A stretch of 64,000 nt of DNA from Bog-473 sp963781955 (GTDB lineage: Bacteria > Actinomycetota > Acidimicrobiia > Acidimicrobiales > RAAP-2). The position numbers were made by a program, and so were the translations under genes. The notes beneath the pieces are model-generated. The model saw only the letters and a program-made list of their open reading frames with translations, was not told the origin of the DNA and did no database searches. Positions 16,243-25,450 of the stretch are shown here, one piece after another (position 1 is the stretch's first letter; the number at the start of each line of letters is the position of its first letter). The stretch is taken from NCBI GenBank assembly GCA_963781955.1, contig CAWAHU010000001.1:1054001-1118000 (forward strand), given 5' to 3'.

Positions 16243-17087
16243 ATGGCGGAGGGGCATACGCGCCATTGGTGGGAGGACTGGGCCTGGGACGAGACCGTGT
16301 TCGAGGGCACCGCCGCCTATTACCGGCAGGGTCGTGAACCATATGCCCCGGCCTTGGCCGATGCTCTCGCCGAGCACCTCCACCTGGATGGTCGCGGGAG
16401 CCTCCTCGACGCCGGTTGTGGGCCAGGCACTGTCGCTCTGCTCTTCGCCCACCTCTTCGAGAGCGTCATTGGCCTCGACCCAGATCCCCGGATGCTGGCT
16501 GAGGCCCAACGTGCTGCCGCGGAGGACAAATCACTAACGCGAGCTGGGTCCAGATGCGAGCCGAGGATCTCCCCGGATCCCTCGGCACCTTCCGAGTCAT
16601 CAGCTTCGCCCAGTCGTTCCACTGGATGGACCGACCCCGGGTGGCCGTGCTCGATGCCAATGGCGCCGTCGTCCAAGTCGACCTCGGGCACACTCACCCG
16701 CCGAGCCAGGCGCCCCCGAGCGGGCCATACCCACCAGTCCCCGAGGCGACCATTGATGAGCTTCGTCGTCGCTGGCTCGGTCCCGACCGCCGTGCCGATC
16801 AAGGGTTCCGGAACACCTCCCCCGACGGAGAGGACTCGGTCTTCCAGGCCGCCGGGTTCGCTCCCGAGCAGCTCGTGGTCGTTCCCGACGACCGGGTCCT
16901 TGAGCGTTCGGTCAAGGACGTGGTGGCCCGGGTTCTCTCCACCTCATCAACCGCACCTCACCTCTTCGGAGATCGCGAAGACGATTTCATCCGAGACGTT
17001 CGTTACCTCTTGCTAGATGTGTCTCCCGAAGGTCGCCTCAGCGTGGCGCTATCAGACAATCGACTTCGCTTTCGCAGGACCCGCTAA
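16243..17087 (+). pseudogene. SAM-dependent methyltransferase (class I) with a single-base frameshift
   Basis: The first half starts at ATG 16243. It has WWEDWAWDETVFEGTAAYYR, the SAM-binding motif SLLDAGCGPGTVALLFA (about residue 50) and the acidic VIGLDPDPRMLAEAQRAA strand. At the AAA run near 16528-16530 the frame slips, and the rest (WVQMRAEDLPGSLGTFRVIS, FAQSFHWMDRP) continues one frame over to the stop at 17087. Together they form a full methyltransferase of about 280 residues. One missing base would repair it, so a sequencing error is as likely as decay. Confidence 0.75.
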
Positions 17088-17151
17088 TCCACCACGTTCG
17101 CATTGCGTGATGTGCAGATGACCACAGCAGCCGATCGAGGGCACCCCTTCG

Positions 17152-18006
17152 ATGACGTCCACTGCGTACGATCTACTGATGGCGATTCGGTCCAGAGTGT
17201 CATGTCGGGATCAAACCCAACGCCTCACACGGAGACTCCGAGCGCCTGGACTAGCGGCCGTTCTTGTCGCAGTTGGGGTCACGGCTGCATCATGGATACC
17301 GAGGCCGACCACCGCCGCAGGTCTTGTAATGACGCAGCGAATCCCGAGTCCGAGGATCGTTGACGGGGTGCCATTGACTCCGATCACGGCATCACAGCGG
17401 ATTCAATGCCAGAAGTTTGCCTCACGGCTCAAGATGTCGGTGCCTTGCCCAGGTCTCCTGCCGGTTCCGATTCCGGTTCCTTCGGCGTATTCGGGTCCAC
17501 CTTGCCTCGGGGTGTTTGGCGAGTCCGCATGTGGACTGGCCGCGATTCAACTCTCCCGGTCGCTCTTCGTGTTGAGTCAATCCAACTTCAAGGTCCCGCC
17601 TGGCTACGTGGGAGTGACGTTCCAGCAATACAACGGGGCGGTCGTTCCCATGGAATCTATTGCTGGCGGACCGCTAGGACACTTCGTGTTCATGACGGGC
17701 ACGACCTTGCCTGGCGTAGTGGGAAATGGGTCGCGTAGAGGCGCATCGCCAGTGCCGACGTACTGCGCGCCACAGATGATGTCAACCCCACTCCGGGTCA
17801 ACGGCGCCGTTGCCAAGCTGTACCAGTGCTCAGACTCAGGGGGTGGTCCGGGCGTATTCCAGTTGCTCATGGGCCACCAACTTCTGGTGTGGAATCAGGC
17901 AGGGATCAAATGCGAAGTGAGCTTCCACGGAATCAGTCAAGTCAACGTCGATTTAGATATCGCAGTCGCAGATTCCACCTGGATGGTGACCTCCGGGCAT
18001 CGATGA
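17152..18006 (+). CDS. Hypothetical secreted or membrane-anchored protein
   Basis: A 284-residue protein with an Arg-rich N-terminus and one hydrophobic segment (LAAVLVAVGVTAASWIP, residues about 34-50) that can act as a signal anchor. The remainder is extracytoplasmic, with proline-rich CPGLLPVPIPVPSAYSGPPC and several cysteines that could form disulfides. No family was recognised. MAIRSRV ten codons in is an alternative start. The IS110-like relic begins just after its stop. Confidence 0.5.
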   Translation: MTSTAYDLLMAIRSRVSCRDQTQRLTRRLRAPGLAAVLVAVGVTAASWIPRPTTAAGLVMTQRIPSPRIVDGVPLTPITASQRIQCQKFASRLKMSVPCPGLLPVPIPVPSAYSGPPCLGVFGESACGLAAIQLSRSLFVLSQSNFKVPPGYVGVTFQQYNGAVVPMESIAGGPLGHFVFMTGTTLPGVVGNGSRRGASPVPTYCAPQMMSTPLRVNGAVAKLYQCSDSGGGPGVFQLLMGHQLLVWNQAGIKCEVSFHGISQVNVDLDIAVADSTWMVTSGHR

Positions 18007-18029
18007 GCATCCGAGAGCCGAAGGGAAAG

Positions 18030-18105
18030 CTCAGGTGCTCGCCACCGGACGCTCCGACAAGAACGACCCAAACGGTCTTGACTCAAAAGGGGATTCGTAC
18101 TCGGA
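18030..18105 (+). pseudogene. Short relic resembling IS110 and the DNA downstream of the 1.4-kb IS110 copy
   Basis: 18033-18071 encodes VLATGRSDKNDPN in place of IS110 VLGTGRSEKNDPN, the DxxD region of the transposase. The following TTGACTCAAAAGGGGATTCG resembles 2490-2510. No longer homology follows on either side. Confidence 0.45.
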
Positions 18106-18195
18106 CGGGGCATACACTTTTGGTCCTGCACAAGTTCGGCCCCGCCGGTCCCTGGGCCCCGGTAGGCCGTCCAGTCCGGCAAGGGGACCTGAAAC

Positions 18196-18528
18196 TCAGG
18201 GCTGAACGAAGTCCTTTTGTCCCCTTCGAAAGCCCCCCGGCCGGCCTGCCGCCCTTCCGGGCGCCGTCGGCCGTCCTGTCCGGGTTCGGGCGGTTTCGGG
18301 CCCTCCCGCCTTCTCTGTATCACCAGTCTTGATGAGCGAGTTCCCTCCGAAGCACTTGTGGTGACACCCTGCGTGCCACTTCTGTTGCACCGATGACGAG
18401 CCACCGCGTGGAGCTCCTCGCCGTGGCTCTTCTCCGACGTGCACGTCCTCCTTCGTGATGAACACGAGAGCGAGAATCAGAGCGCCGATGAGGACTCGCT
18501 CTCCACGACGAACGGAACCCGGATTCAC
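18196..18528 (-). CDS. Doubtful small membrane protein
   Basis: A 110-residue frame from GTG 18528 with one hydrophobic segment (VLIGALILALVFIT, residues about 12-25) and a short Cys/His cluster (WHAGCHHKCFGG) near residue 52. The C-terminal third is low-complexity Arg/Gly/Pro and not convincing. No family was recognised. Confidence 0.25.
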   Translation of the reverse strand: MNPGSVRRGERVLIGALILALVFITKEDVHVGEEPRRGAPRGGSSSVQQKWHAGCHHKCFGGNSLIKTGDTEKAGGPETARTRTGRPTAPGRAAGRPGGFRRGQKDFVQP

Positions 18529-18814
18529 GTCGAGTGCTCGGCTTCCGGAACAGGTGCGTTCAAGGGTCGAGGGTGAAGGCCACCGACATGTGGCCCCGAC
18601 ATCCGCTCACATCAAGGCCGAGATCAGGCGGGGTCATCGAGGCAGCCGCTGTATGGCGGAGATCATGGGGATGGGGTGGGGCCGCGCCGGACGCCTTCGT
18701 GGTGGTTCCCGCCACGACTGCGCCAGCTCGCCCGTCCCAATGTCCCGGCGTACGGGGTCACCCTCGCGTCGTCATGACACCTACAGTCATGGGGTCTCCC
18801 CGAAGGGGTTCCTC

Positions 18815-19459
18815 ATGCCCAATGAATCGACCTCCCCGGACTTCGGACGGGCTGCCCTCATCACGATCGACACGCAAATCGACACCTTGGACGGCCAGCC
18901 CTTTGAGATCCCTGGCACTTCCGCCGTTCTTCCTTCAATCTCTCTGCTGTGTCAAAGCTTCCGTGATCGCCGCTTGCCCATCATCCACGTTGTGCGCCTC
19001 TACCTCGCTGACGGGAGCAATGCCGAGCCTTGGCGCAAGTCGTTGGTCAGCGGAGAGGTGCCCGTACTGCGGCCAGGCCATCCCGGTCGGTGCATAGCTC
19101 CCGCGATCCTGACGTCTCACGTACCGGAACTTGACGACGATCTCCTCCTTCGAGGCGAAATCCAACGCCTCGGACCGAACGAGGTTGCCATGTACAAGCC
19201 CCGATGGGGAGCCTTCTATCGGACTCCTCTCGAGGCATACCTCGAACGCAACGACGTCGACACGTTGGTCTTCGCCGGTTGCAACTTCCCCAACTGCCCT
19301 CGCACTTCGATCTACGAGGCAAGCGAGCGCGACTTTCGGATTGTTCTCGCCCAGGACGCCATCTCCGGCTTCTACGACAAGGATCGTGACGAGTTGATCG
19401 GCATCGGAGTAACAGTGATGGAGTCACAGCAAATCGCCAGTTCGATCGCCGTCGACTAG
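18815..19459 (+). CDS. Isochorismatase-family cysteine hydrolase
   Basis: The 214-residue protein starts at ATG 18815 with AAGGGG upstream. The catalytic triad of the family is visible: Asp in ALITIDTQID (near residue 17), Lys in MYKPRWGAFYRTPLE (about 128) and Cys in AGCNFPNCPRTSIYEASERD (about 160). A DAISG segment follows, as in nicotinamidase and isochorismatase relatives. The substrate is unknown; hydrolysis of an amide or N-carbamoyl small molecule is the usual reaction. It appears monocistronic. Confidence 0.85.
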   Translation: MPNESTSPDFGRAALITIDTQIDTLDGQPFEIPGTSAVLPSISLLCQSFRDRRLPIIHVVRLYLADGSNAEPWRKSLVSGEVPVLRPGHPGRCIAPAILTSHVPELDDDLLLRGEIQRLGPNEVAMYKPRWGAFYRTPLEAYLERNDVDTLVFAGCNFPNCPRTSIYEASERDFRIVLAQDAISGFYDKDRDELIGIGVTVMESQQIASSIAVD

Positions 19460-19804
19460 ATCCTTTCGCCGTCCGGCGGCGCTCCTGACCCTGCCCGACC
19501 GCGGCACCTCCACCGGCTGTGCCCAACGACGCCATCATGAATCTCCAAGGTTCATTGATGCGTAGAGCCGCCGGAAGATAGGCATGGTCGGCTGCTGAGA
19601 GATCTTCGATGACGGGTGATCCTCGGGTTCAACGTGAACCCGTCGAACGTCACGTAGCCGACCATCAAGCCAGTTACCGAACTTGCGCCGGACGCCCAAA
19701 GAACTCCCGACAGACTCTCGGCCGGGTGGGGGCGAACCAAACCGATCCAACGTCGATCGACGCCATGCACCTCACACAGTGGGGCGTCGCCCACGGCCGG
19801 CGTA
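19460..19804. other. Intergenic DNA, nothing recognised
   Basis: This lies between the convergent isochorismatase-like and acetyltransferase genes. No gene or clear structure was seen before the tandem repeat at 19805. Confidence 0.4.
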
Positions 19805-19842
19805 TCGGGCCCGTCAGTCTCGGGCCCGTCAGTCTCGGGCTC
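19805..19842. repeat. 15-bp tandem repeat across the stop codon of the acetyltransferase gene
   Basis: TCGGGCCCGTCAGTC occurs at 19805-19819 and 19820-19834, with a partial third copy. Read on the minus strand each full copy carries an in-frame TGA, giving RARD-stop twice. Confidence 0.8.
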
Positions 19843-20395
19843 GGTTGGCGAGGTAGATGAAGCTCGGTCCTCGATCGCCGGGGTCAGACGACGCGAGGGT
19901 TCCGCCCCACGTTCGTCGGAAGCCTGAGGCCTCGAGTGCCTTCCAGGAGGCGATGTTGTCCTGCTGCAGAGCGACCATGATCTGGTCGGCTGACGGATAC
20001 CTCTTCCAGGAGGCATCGACGAATTGGGTGATCATTCGGCGCCCGACGCCCCTTCCGACGAGATCCGGTTCTCCTATGAAGTAATCGATTCCGATGCCGC
20101 CCGCGTAACCCAGTGCACCCCGAATCGATTCACGCCAGTCCGGGTGCTCATCGATCAGATACCTTTGGGCGTAGCCGATCGGCGCACCGATGAAATGGAC
20201 GATGAACGCTTCGGTGGGATCAAGCCCTTCGGCGAGTGGGCCATAGTTCCGCTCGATGGAGACGAGGTCGAATGGTTCTTTCCACCAGCGAGCGACGTGA
20301 GGCAGGGCGAGCCAAGATGCGAGCCTAGGTAAGTCACTCGGTTGGAGGGGTACGAACCGGAGTTCGTCCAGATTCTCATTGTGCACCACTGACAC
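19829..20395 (-). CDS. GNAT acetyltransferase of the AAC(6')-like branch
   Basis: The 188-residue protein has a GTG start at 20395. The order LRFVPLQPSDLPRLASWLAL, HVARWWKEP, PIGYAQRYLIDEHPDW, GIGIDYFIGEPDLVGRGVGR and QDNIASWKALEASGFRRTW is that of aminoglycoside 6'-N-acetyltransferase-like (Acetyltransf_8) proteins. The acetyl-CoA motif is GRGVGR. Chromosomal relatives are often not true resistance enzymes, so I leave the substrate open. The 3' end is tandemly repeated. Confidence 0.8.
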   Translation of the reverse strand: MSVVHNENLDELRFVPLQPSDLPRLASWLALPHVARWWKEPFDLVSIERNYGPLAEGLDPTEAFIVHFIGAPIGYAQRYLIDEHPDWRESIRGALGYAGGIGIDYFIGEPDLVGRGVGRRMITQFVDASWKRYPSADQIMVALQQDNIASWKALEASGFRRTWGGTLASSDPGDRGPSFIYLANRARD

Positions 20396-20657
20396 CGCCT
20401 TGGCACCGCACCTTCCCGGCGGTCAGCGGGGCGGTGGCCACCGAAGCCGCTCTTCGACGCAGTCCGCTGAGAGAAGTCGCCAGCAACAGCAACCTCAGCG
20501 GATCACGATGACGCGTTCCTCGGCAGTCTTGACAGGCCGGCGGAGGTGGGAGAGCGGACTCTCACCCTGTCAACCCGGTGCCGGACTGGGCCAGGGGGTC
20601 GGGGGTTCGGGTCACGACTCCCGCTCCGCCCGGACTGGGCGCCATCCCGATGGTGGA

Positions 20658-20960
20658 TCAAGTCGCTTCAAGTTCGATGACCCACTCACCCAGGGGCGGG
20701 ATGCCAAACATCACCCGGCACAGCAGTGGGTCACCGACCGGAGTCACAGTCGCCGTGTCGTGCGCCCCCCGCGCGTTCGGCCCATCGTCCTTGAGACGCA
20801 AGCGGATCTTCTCCCGAAGCTCTGGGCCGTCCGCGTGTCCATGGACATCAATCGCATGCGTCGCAACGGCCTGGACGACCTCATCCTCCTCCCCGGCGAT
20901 GGTGAGGGTGCACCCGTTCTTGCTGGGCACCTCTCGGCAATCGGCAACCTTGTGGGCCAT
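20658..20960 (-). CDS. DUF1059-family small protein
   Basis: The 100-residue protein starts at ATG 20960 behind GAGGGAGG. MAHKVADCREVPSKNGCTLT followed by IAGEEDEVVQAVATHAIDVHG is the DUF1059 core, with paired Cys residues and a His. The C-terminal extension (PLLCRVMFGIPPLGEWVIEL) is not part of the usual domain and lengthens the protein by about 40 residues. Function is unknown. The frame is open further upstream but shows no similarity. Confidence 0.8.
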   Translation of the reverse strand: MAHKVADCREVPSKNGCTLTIAGEEDEVVQAVATHAIDVHGHADGPELREKIRLRLKDDGPNARGAHDTATVTPVGDPLLCRVMFGIPPLGEWVIELEAT

Positions 20961-21337
20961 GACGACCTCCCTCGTCCGGCACTGCGCCAACGATGGGCCC
21001 GTCCCTGGGAGCGTCTCGCTATTCGACTCATCTTCCATCTGTTGTGGGGGCGGGTCAAGGGCCCAAGGCAGCGGCGATTTCGAACTCGGCGATGTAAGCC
21101 GGGCCGCCCTTGACTTCCGCTCTTCATCGCTCGAGGCCCCGCCCGGTCCAGCGGTTTTCGGACGAGGTGGTGTGAAGGGCACCCAGACGGACAGGGCCGT
21201 GAGCGCAACAAGGGGCGACGAGGTGACGGACGACGCCTGCAAGGACATCCTGATGGCTCCGTGCGCCGAGTTCGCCCGGAAGGCATTGGGACAAAGGTCT
21301 CTACTGCCTGCAGCGGAGAGCCTCGCAAGATTGCCCT
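20961..21337. other. Divergent intergenic region, nothing recognised
   Basis: About 377 bases between the DUF1059 gene and the plus-strand cluster starting at 21338. It probably holds both promoters, but none can be assigned by eye. Confidence 0.4.
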
Positions 21338-21997
21338 ATGGCAGCTCCTGGCGGTGCGCCGATCGAGGCCGGACACCCACGTTTCGGCAGAGCGCCGACG
21401 GCCCTCGACTTGTACTGGATACCGCTAGGGGCGGACGCTCACGTGGTCCGCGCCAGTGGAAAGACCTACGAGGCTTTGGCGGCGCTGGCTCACCACAGAT
21501 CCCGGCGCGATCTCTTCCACTCCGCTCTGGTGGCCATCATCGACGACGCTCATTTCGCAATAGAAATGACGCCGATACCTGACCCACGGGGATGGGCCGA
21601 AAGAGGCGTTGTCGCCGAGGGTGCTGTCGGCTCCACGGCAGCCGGCCGGTTCCGACTCTTCCGATATGAGATCCGTCGATGGCGCGGGGGCGTGATTCCC
21701 GACATTGCCAGCGCGGTGGGCAGTCCGGTTCACCTCACAGCCGATCCCGCTCTCGTGCGTGAGGCGCTCAAACTGGTGCCATCTGTTCCCACCCCGGTCT
21801 GGGGCCGCGATGAACTCCAGGTTGGCGAGATGTGGAACTCCAACTCGGTGGTTGCCTGGGTTGTGACCCAGCTCGGTTTGGTTCAGGTTGCCGGTCAACC
21901 TCCGAATGGAGGGAGGGCCCCGGGTTGGGACGCGGGAGTGACGGTGGCCGAACGGCAGATGTGCGGTTCGTCGGTCACCCGCAGGGTGGCGCCGTGA
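21338..21997 (+). CDS. Conserved actinobacterial hypothetical protein
   Basis: A 219-residue protein of a family I know only as conserved actinobacterial hypotheticals. Characteristic segments are LYWIPLGADAHVVRASGKTY, LFHSALVAIIDDAHFAIEMT, GRFRLFRYEIRRWRGGVIPD, PSVPTPVWGRDELQVGEMWN followed by SNSVVAWVV, and NGGRAPGWDAG near the end. The paired HSAL and WNSNSV segments recall papain-like NlpC/DUF folds (His, Asn), but no catalytic Cys is evident. Its stop overlaps the next gene (GTGA), so it heads a coupled cluster. Confidence 0.75.
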   Translation: MAAPGGAPIEAGHPRFGRAPTALDLYWIPLGADAHVVRASGKTYEALAALAHHRSRRDLFHSALVAIIDDAHFAIEMTPIPDPRGWAERGVVAEGAVGSTAAGRFRLFRYEIRRWRGGVIPDIASAVGSPVHLTADPALVREALKLVPSVPTPVWGRDELQVGEMWNSNSVVAWVVTQLGLVQVAGQPPNGGRAPGWDAGVTVAERQMCGSSVTRRVAP

Positions 21998-22440
21998 GCC
22001 GAACCCGTCCCGGCGACCGCGCGCTCATGATTCTGGAGTACGCCACCGGGATCGCAGCGCTTGTTGGCGGGCTGATGTTGGCAATGAGGCCGGACGGGTC
22101 GCTCTTGCAGGCGAAGCTGTCGGCGCTCTCCGGAAGCCCTTTTGCGGATTGGCGGGTGCCCGGGATACTGCTTGCCGTCTTGGTCGGAGGTGGATTCGTG
22201 TTCGCAGCCGAATGGGAACGACGACGTCTGCCTCATGCGCAAGAACTCTCCCTCCTCGCCGGACTGGGATTGATTGCCTTTGAGATCACCGAGCTGGCCT
22301 GGATCGGATTTCAACCCCTCGAGGTGATCTTCGTCGTCGTTGGAGCTGCAGTCTCGGTTCTCGCTGTTCGTCAAGGTTCGTCCGCCAAGAGAGCCAACCG
22401 ATCTAACTCGAGGGGTCGGATCATCCAGGACGTGTCGTGA
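21994..22440 (+). CDS. Hypothetical membrane protein
   Basis: The 148-residue protein starts at GTG 21994, overlapping the previous stop by four bases. Four hydrophobic helices are visible: ILEYATGIAALVGGLMLAM, VPGILLAVLVGGGFVFAAEW, ELSLLAGLGLIAFEITELAW and LEVIFVVVGAAVSVLAVRQG. The tail is basic. No family was named. Tight coupling with 21338 suggests the two act together at the membrane. Confidence 0.7.
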   Translation: MSRTRPGDRALMILEYATGIAALVGGLMLAMRPDGSLLQAKLSALSGSPFADWRVPGILLAVLVGGGFVFAAEWERRRLPHAQELSLLAGLGLIAFEITELAWIGFQPLEVIFVVVGAAVSVLAVRQGSSAKRANRSNSRGRIIQDVS

Positions 22441-22456
22441 AGGAGGTTGGAGTGAC

Positions 22457-22969
22457 GTGACCGCAACTGGCCCTGCCGAGGTCCCGATGCCGATCACGTC
22501 CGGACGTGAGATGGAGATGCTCCGGCGCTTCCATCCAGACGTGACCTGGACCGGGACGATCAACGCTGACGCCATGGGTCCGGGTTCCCCCCAAATGACG
22601 GCCACGGGCAGGGGGATCCATCGAGTGATCCAAGGCGGGCGCTGGATCGTGGGGGACTACGAGCAAGATCAGTTCGACCTCGACGGACGATTCGTGTTGA
22701 CCTGGCAGCTGCACTGGGTGGCAGGCTGGGACCCGATGCGGCAGGAATACCGCGCGACCTTTGCCGACAACTCTGGCCACGCGGACGTCATGTCCGGTCA
22801 TGTCGCTGGCGACCGACTGGTCTTCGAGACGGTCGGAGAAGAAGCGGCCCGGCTGCGCCTCGCCTGGGATATCTCGGACCCGTCTGGCATCACCTGGACG
22901 AACGAAATCTCGATCAACGACGGTCCATGGTGCCTCGTCGAGACCTACCACCTCGCGCCCACCACATGA
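22457..22969 (+). CDS. DUF1579-like protein
   Basis: The 170-residue protein starts at GTG 22457 with AAGGAGG ten bases upstream. It has the beta-rich pattern of DUF1579-like proteins: PQMTATGRGIHRVIQGGRWI, VLTWQLHWVAGWDPMRQEYR and DNSGHADVMSGHVAGDRLVF. These resemble small lipocalin-like barrels that may carry a hydrophobic ligand. The stop overlaps the next start as ATGA. Confidence 0.7.
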   Translation: MTATGPAEVPMPITSGREMEMLRRFHPDVTWTGTINADAMGPGSPQMTATGRGIHRVIQGGRWIVGDYEQDQFDLDGRFVLTWQLHWVAGWDPMRQEYRATFADNSGHADVMSGHVAGDRLVFETVGEEAARLRLAWDISDPSGITWTNEISINDGPWCLVETYHLAPTT

Positions 22970-23676
22970 GCAGGACTGGAGATCGGCGACCAACCCGTCA
23001 AGAGTTGAGCCGGGAGTTCGGCGACGTCCTGCACGACCTTCCTCTCTTCATGACTACACCGCTGTATCGACACTGGCACCTTCACTGGGGCGCAACGTCG
23101 AGTGAGGTCGGCGCCGTCCTCCCCGGTGATGAGCTCGTGTCGCACCCTCAGTTCAGAGCAACTCGAGCTATCACGATCCATGCGCCACCAGACCTGATCT
23201 GGCCGTGGCTGGTTCAAATTGGATCACGGAGAGCGGGTTGGTACAGCAACGACCTGCTCGACAACGCTGGACGCCCAAGCGCCACCGAGATCATGCCGCA
23301 CCTTCAGCAGGTCGCTCTCGGTCAGTGGGTGCCGATGTCCCCATCTGGACCGCCGACCGAAGCGAACGCCTTCAAGGTTCATTCCTTCGTGGCCAATCAG
23401 TGGCTCCTCTGGACGAAGCCAGACAGCACCTGGTCTTGGCGTCTCTCCCCTCTGGACGATCGCGACGCAACGAGGCTCGTGACGCGCATTGGGGCCTCCT
23501 ATGACTGGAGCAAGCCAGCCAAAGCAGGGATCGCGCTTGTCCTCATGGAGTTCGGGGACTTCGCAATGTGCAGGCGCATGCTTCGGGGCATCAAATTCCG
23601 CGCCGAGAAGCTGGCGCTCGAGTACCCCACCCAATCTCGCACACGCACTGCGTCGGAGGACGGCGTGGCGCAATGA
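22966..23676 (+). CDS. SRPBCC/START-like ligand-binding protein
   Basis: The 236-residue protein starts at ATG 22966, overlapping the previous stop by four bases. RAITIHAPPDLIWPWLVQIG followed by RRAGWYSNDLLDN is the characteristic first strand and helix of the SRPBCC polyketide-cyclase/START fold, here with an N-terminal helical extension. WLLWTKPDSTWSWRLSPLDD and TRLVTRIGASYDW complete the barrel. Such proteins bind hydrophobic small molecules. Its place behind a DUF1579-like barrel and a membrane protein suggests a lipid-related task, which is inference. Confidence 0.75.
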   Translation: MSRTGDRRPTRQELSREFGDVLHDLPLFMTTPLYRHWHLHWGATSSEVGAVLPGDELVSHPQFRATRAITIHAPPDLIWPWLVQIGSRRAGWYSNDLLDNAGRPSATEIMPHLQQVALGQWVPMSPSGPPTEANAFKVHSFVANQWLLWTKPDSTWSWRLSPLDDRDATRLVTRIGASYDWSKPAKAGIALVLMEFGDFAMCRRMLRGIKFRAEKLALEYPTQSRTRTASEDGVAQ

Positions 23677-23799
23677 GCACCAGGATCACGCCCCAACCAC
23701 ACCTGAGCGTCAGTCGTATCTGTGACAAAGGACCCTATGGATGAATTCGGTGCCCTTGGACGATGACGGTGTTGGGGTTGTCCCAGGTGGAGGGCCCGC

Positions 23800-24686
23800 A
23801 TGACCGTCGACCAGACCGGCGTCCAACCATCTCCGAACGGTCAACCCTATGCAGCGGGGGAGTCCAGTTTCGGCCCACTTCTCGCGTTTCTGATCCTCAG
23901 CTACGCGCTCAGTTGGGCGTGGCTCATCCCGTTGACCGCCACTGGTCACACCGTCCTTCAGGGCAGCGGCTGGCCGACGCACTTCCCGAGCCTGATCGCC
24001 CCGATGCTGGCGGCGTTCATCGTCACGGCGTACACCACGGGATATTCCGGGGTATGCGATCTTCTGGGGCGGATGGGGAGGTGGCGCATCGGGTGGCGCT
24101 GGTGGCTTGCCGCGTTGAGCCCGTTGGGCTTCTTTGGGATCGCCCTCGGGGTCATCGCCGCGAGCGGTGGGTCGATGCCGACCCGCCATGCCTTCACCCA
24201 GTACAGCGGTCTTCCGTCCGGCCTCGGAGTTGTCGGAGTCGCTCTCACCGTACTTGTCATCGACGGCTTCGGTGAGGAGACGGGCTGGAGGGGTTACGCG
24301 TTGCCCCACTCCAGTGTCGTTTCTCCCCGTTGGCTTCAACGCTGATCCTGGCCGGCTTCTGGGCTGGCTGGCACATTCCCCAGTTCTTTGCCCTGGACTC
24401 CTACAAGGGATTTTCCGTGGGCACCGGAGTGGGCTTTGCGTTCGGCCTGACCTGTGGCGCGGTCGTGGCGACCTGGATCTACAACCGCTCCGGTGGGAGC
24501 ATCTTGGCGGTGGTCGTCTGGCACGGCATCTACGACACCGTGGTCGGGACGAAGGCCGGAACCGGCGGTCCGGGCACCATCGCGGCTGTTGTGAGCACAT
24601 TCATCATCGTGCAGGCACTCGTGCTCGTCACCTTGGAGGTTCGGGCCAGCCACCGTGGGGCGCGCTCGGTCCTCGGACCACCATGA
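23800..24686 (+). pseudogene. CPBP-family intramembrane protease with a single-base frameshift
   Basis: The first frame, from ATG 23800, gives several membrane helices and the motif GEETGWRGYALP (EExxxR). The frame breaks near 24309 and resumes one frame over with LAGFWAGWHIPQFFAL (FxxxH) and AVVVWHGIYDT, both CPBP motifs, ending at 24686. A missing C in the CCCCACTCC run would explain it. Joined length is about 295 residues, normal for CPBP (Abi-type) proteases that process prenylated or membrane substrates. Confidence 0.75.
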
Positions 24687-25128
24687 CGAAACACGCCGAC
24701 CGCGACTTCTGGGCGATGAACCATCTGGTCAATCCCCTCCTGGGTCTCCTTCTCCGCAGTCCCCTGGGCAGACCCCTCGGGCGACACTTGGCCCTCGTGA
24801 CCTATGTGGGTCAACGCAGTGGCAAGACACATCAGCTCATCGTGCAGTACGCACGAGAAGCGGCAACGGTGTGGATAGTCCCGGGGCAGCCCGAGCGCAA
24901 GACTTGGTGGCACAACTTGAGCATGGGCAGCCCGATCGAGCTGCGCCTCGCTGGTCAGGAGCTCCGAGGTCAAGCGATCGCGCTGCGAGGTCTGCCATCT
25001 ACGTGCGGGAGCTGCCGCGTGCTGCAAAGCCACTCGGGATCCACCGACCTTCAGATCCGGCCGAATCCGTCGGCAGCGTCGTCGTGGTTCGAGTCGATCT
25101 CAGCGAAGATCCGTTTGTGTCCGGATGA
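24683..25128 (+). pseudogene. Deazaflavin nitroreductase-family protein with a frameshift
   Basis: The gene starts at ATG 24683 with an ATGA overlap on the CPBP gene. LALVTYVGQRSGKTHQLIVQ and ERKTWWHNLSMGSPIELRLA are the F420-dependent Ddn/DUF385 pattern. Near 24990 the frame shifts, and the true tail continues as IYVRELPRAAKPLGIHRPSD followed by VVVRVDLSEDP to the stop at 25128. Intact, it would be about 148 residues. The staying frame runs to 25153 with unrelated sequence. Confidence 0.7.
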
Positions 25129-25450
25129 GCCGGCGGGGAGGCCCTCACGCTGACGGTTCTCTTGCGACAAGGTGTGGACGTCGAGGTGGCCTCGAAGCGG
25201 TCTGGTCACCTTGACCCGGCAATGGGCTGAACCTCGCCACTGAGCAGTGGCCGTCTGCCACGTGAGGCGCTGGGTAGCAGTTCAAGAGCGGCGTCGTCCG
25301 GGACCTTCGACTCTGCCCTCGACCTCGAAGGTGGGACACGATGCGGCTACCGGGACCGTTCCGGTGGGCGCGGGCCGCTCTCATCTAGGTATGGACGCGT
25401 GCCTCCGGTAGCGGGCTTCATCGTGTCGACCGAGAGGTTTCAGAAGGTTC
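25129..25450. other. Intergenic DNA, nothing recognised
   Basis: No gene was seen. The stretch lies at the visible change from the accessory left part to the denser, more G+C-rich right part. Confidence 0.4.

Larger units (their letters stand above)
18007..18814. other. Gene-poor stretch with an IS110-like relic
   Basis: Apart from the relic at 18030-18105 and a doubtful small minus-strand frame (18196-18528), nothing was recognised. Confidence 0.4.
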
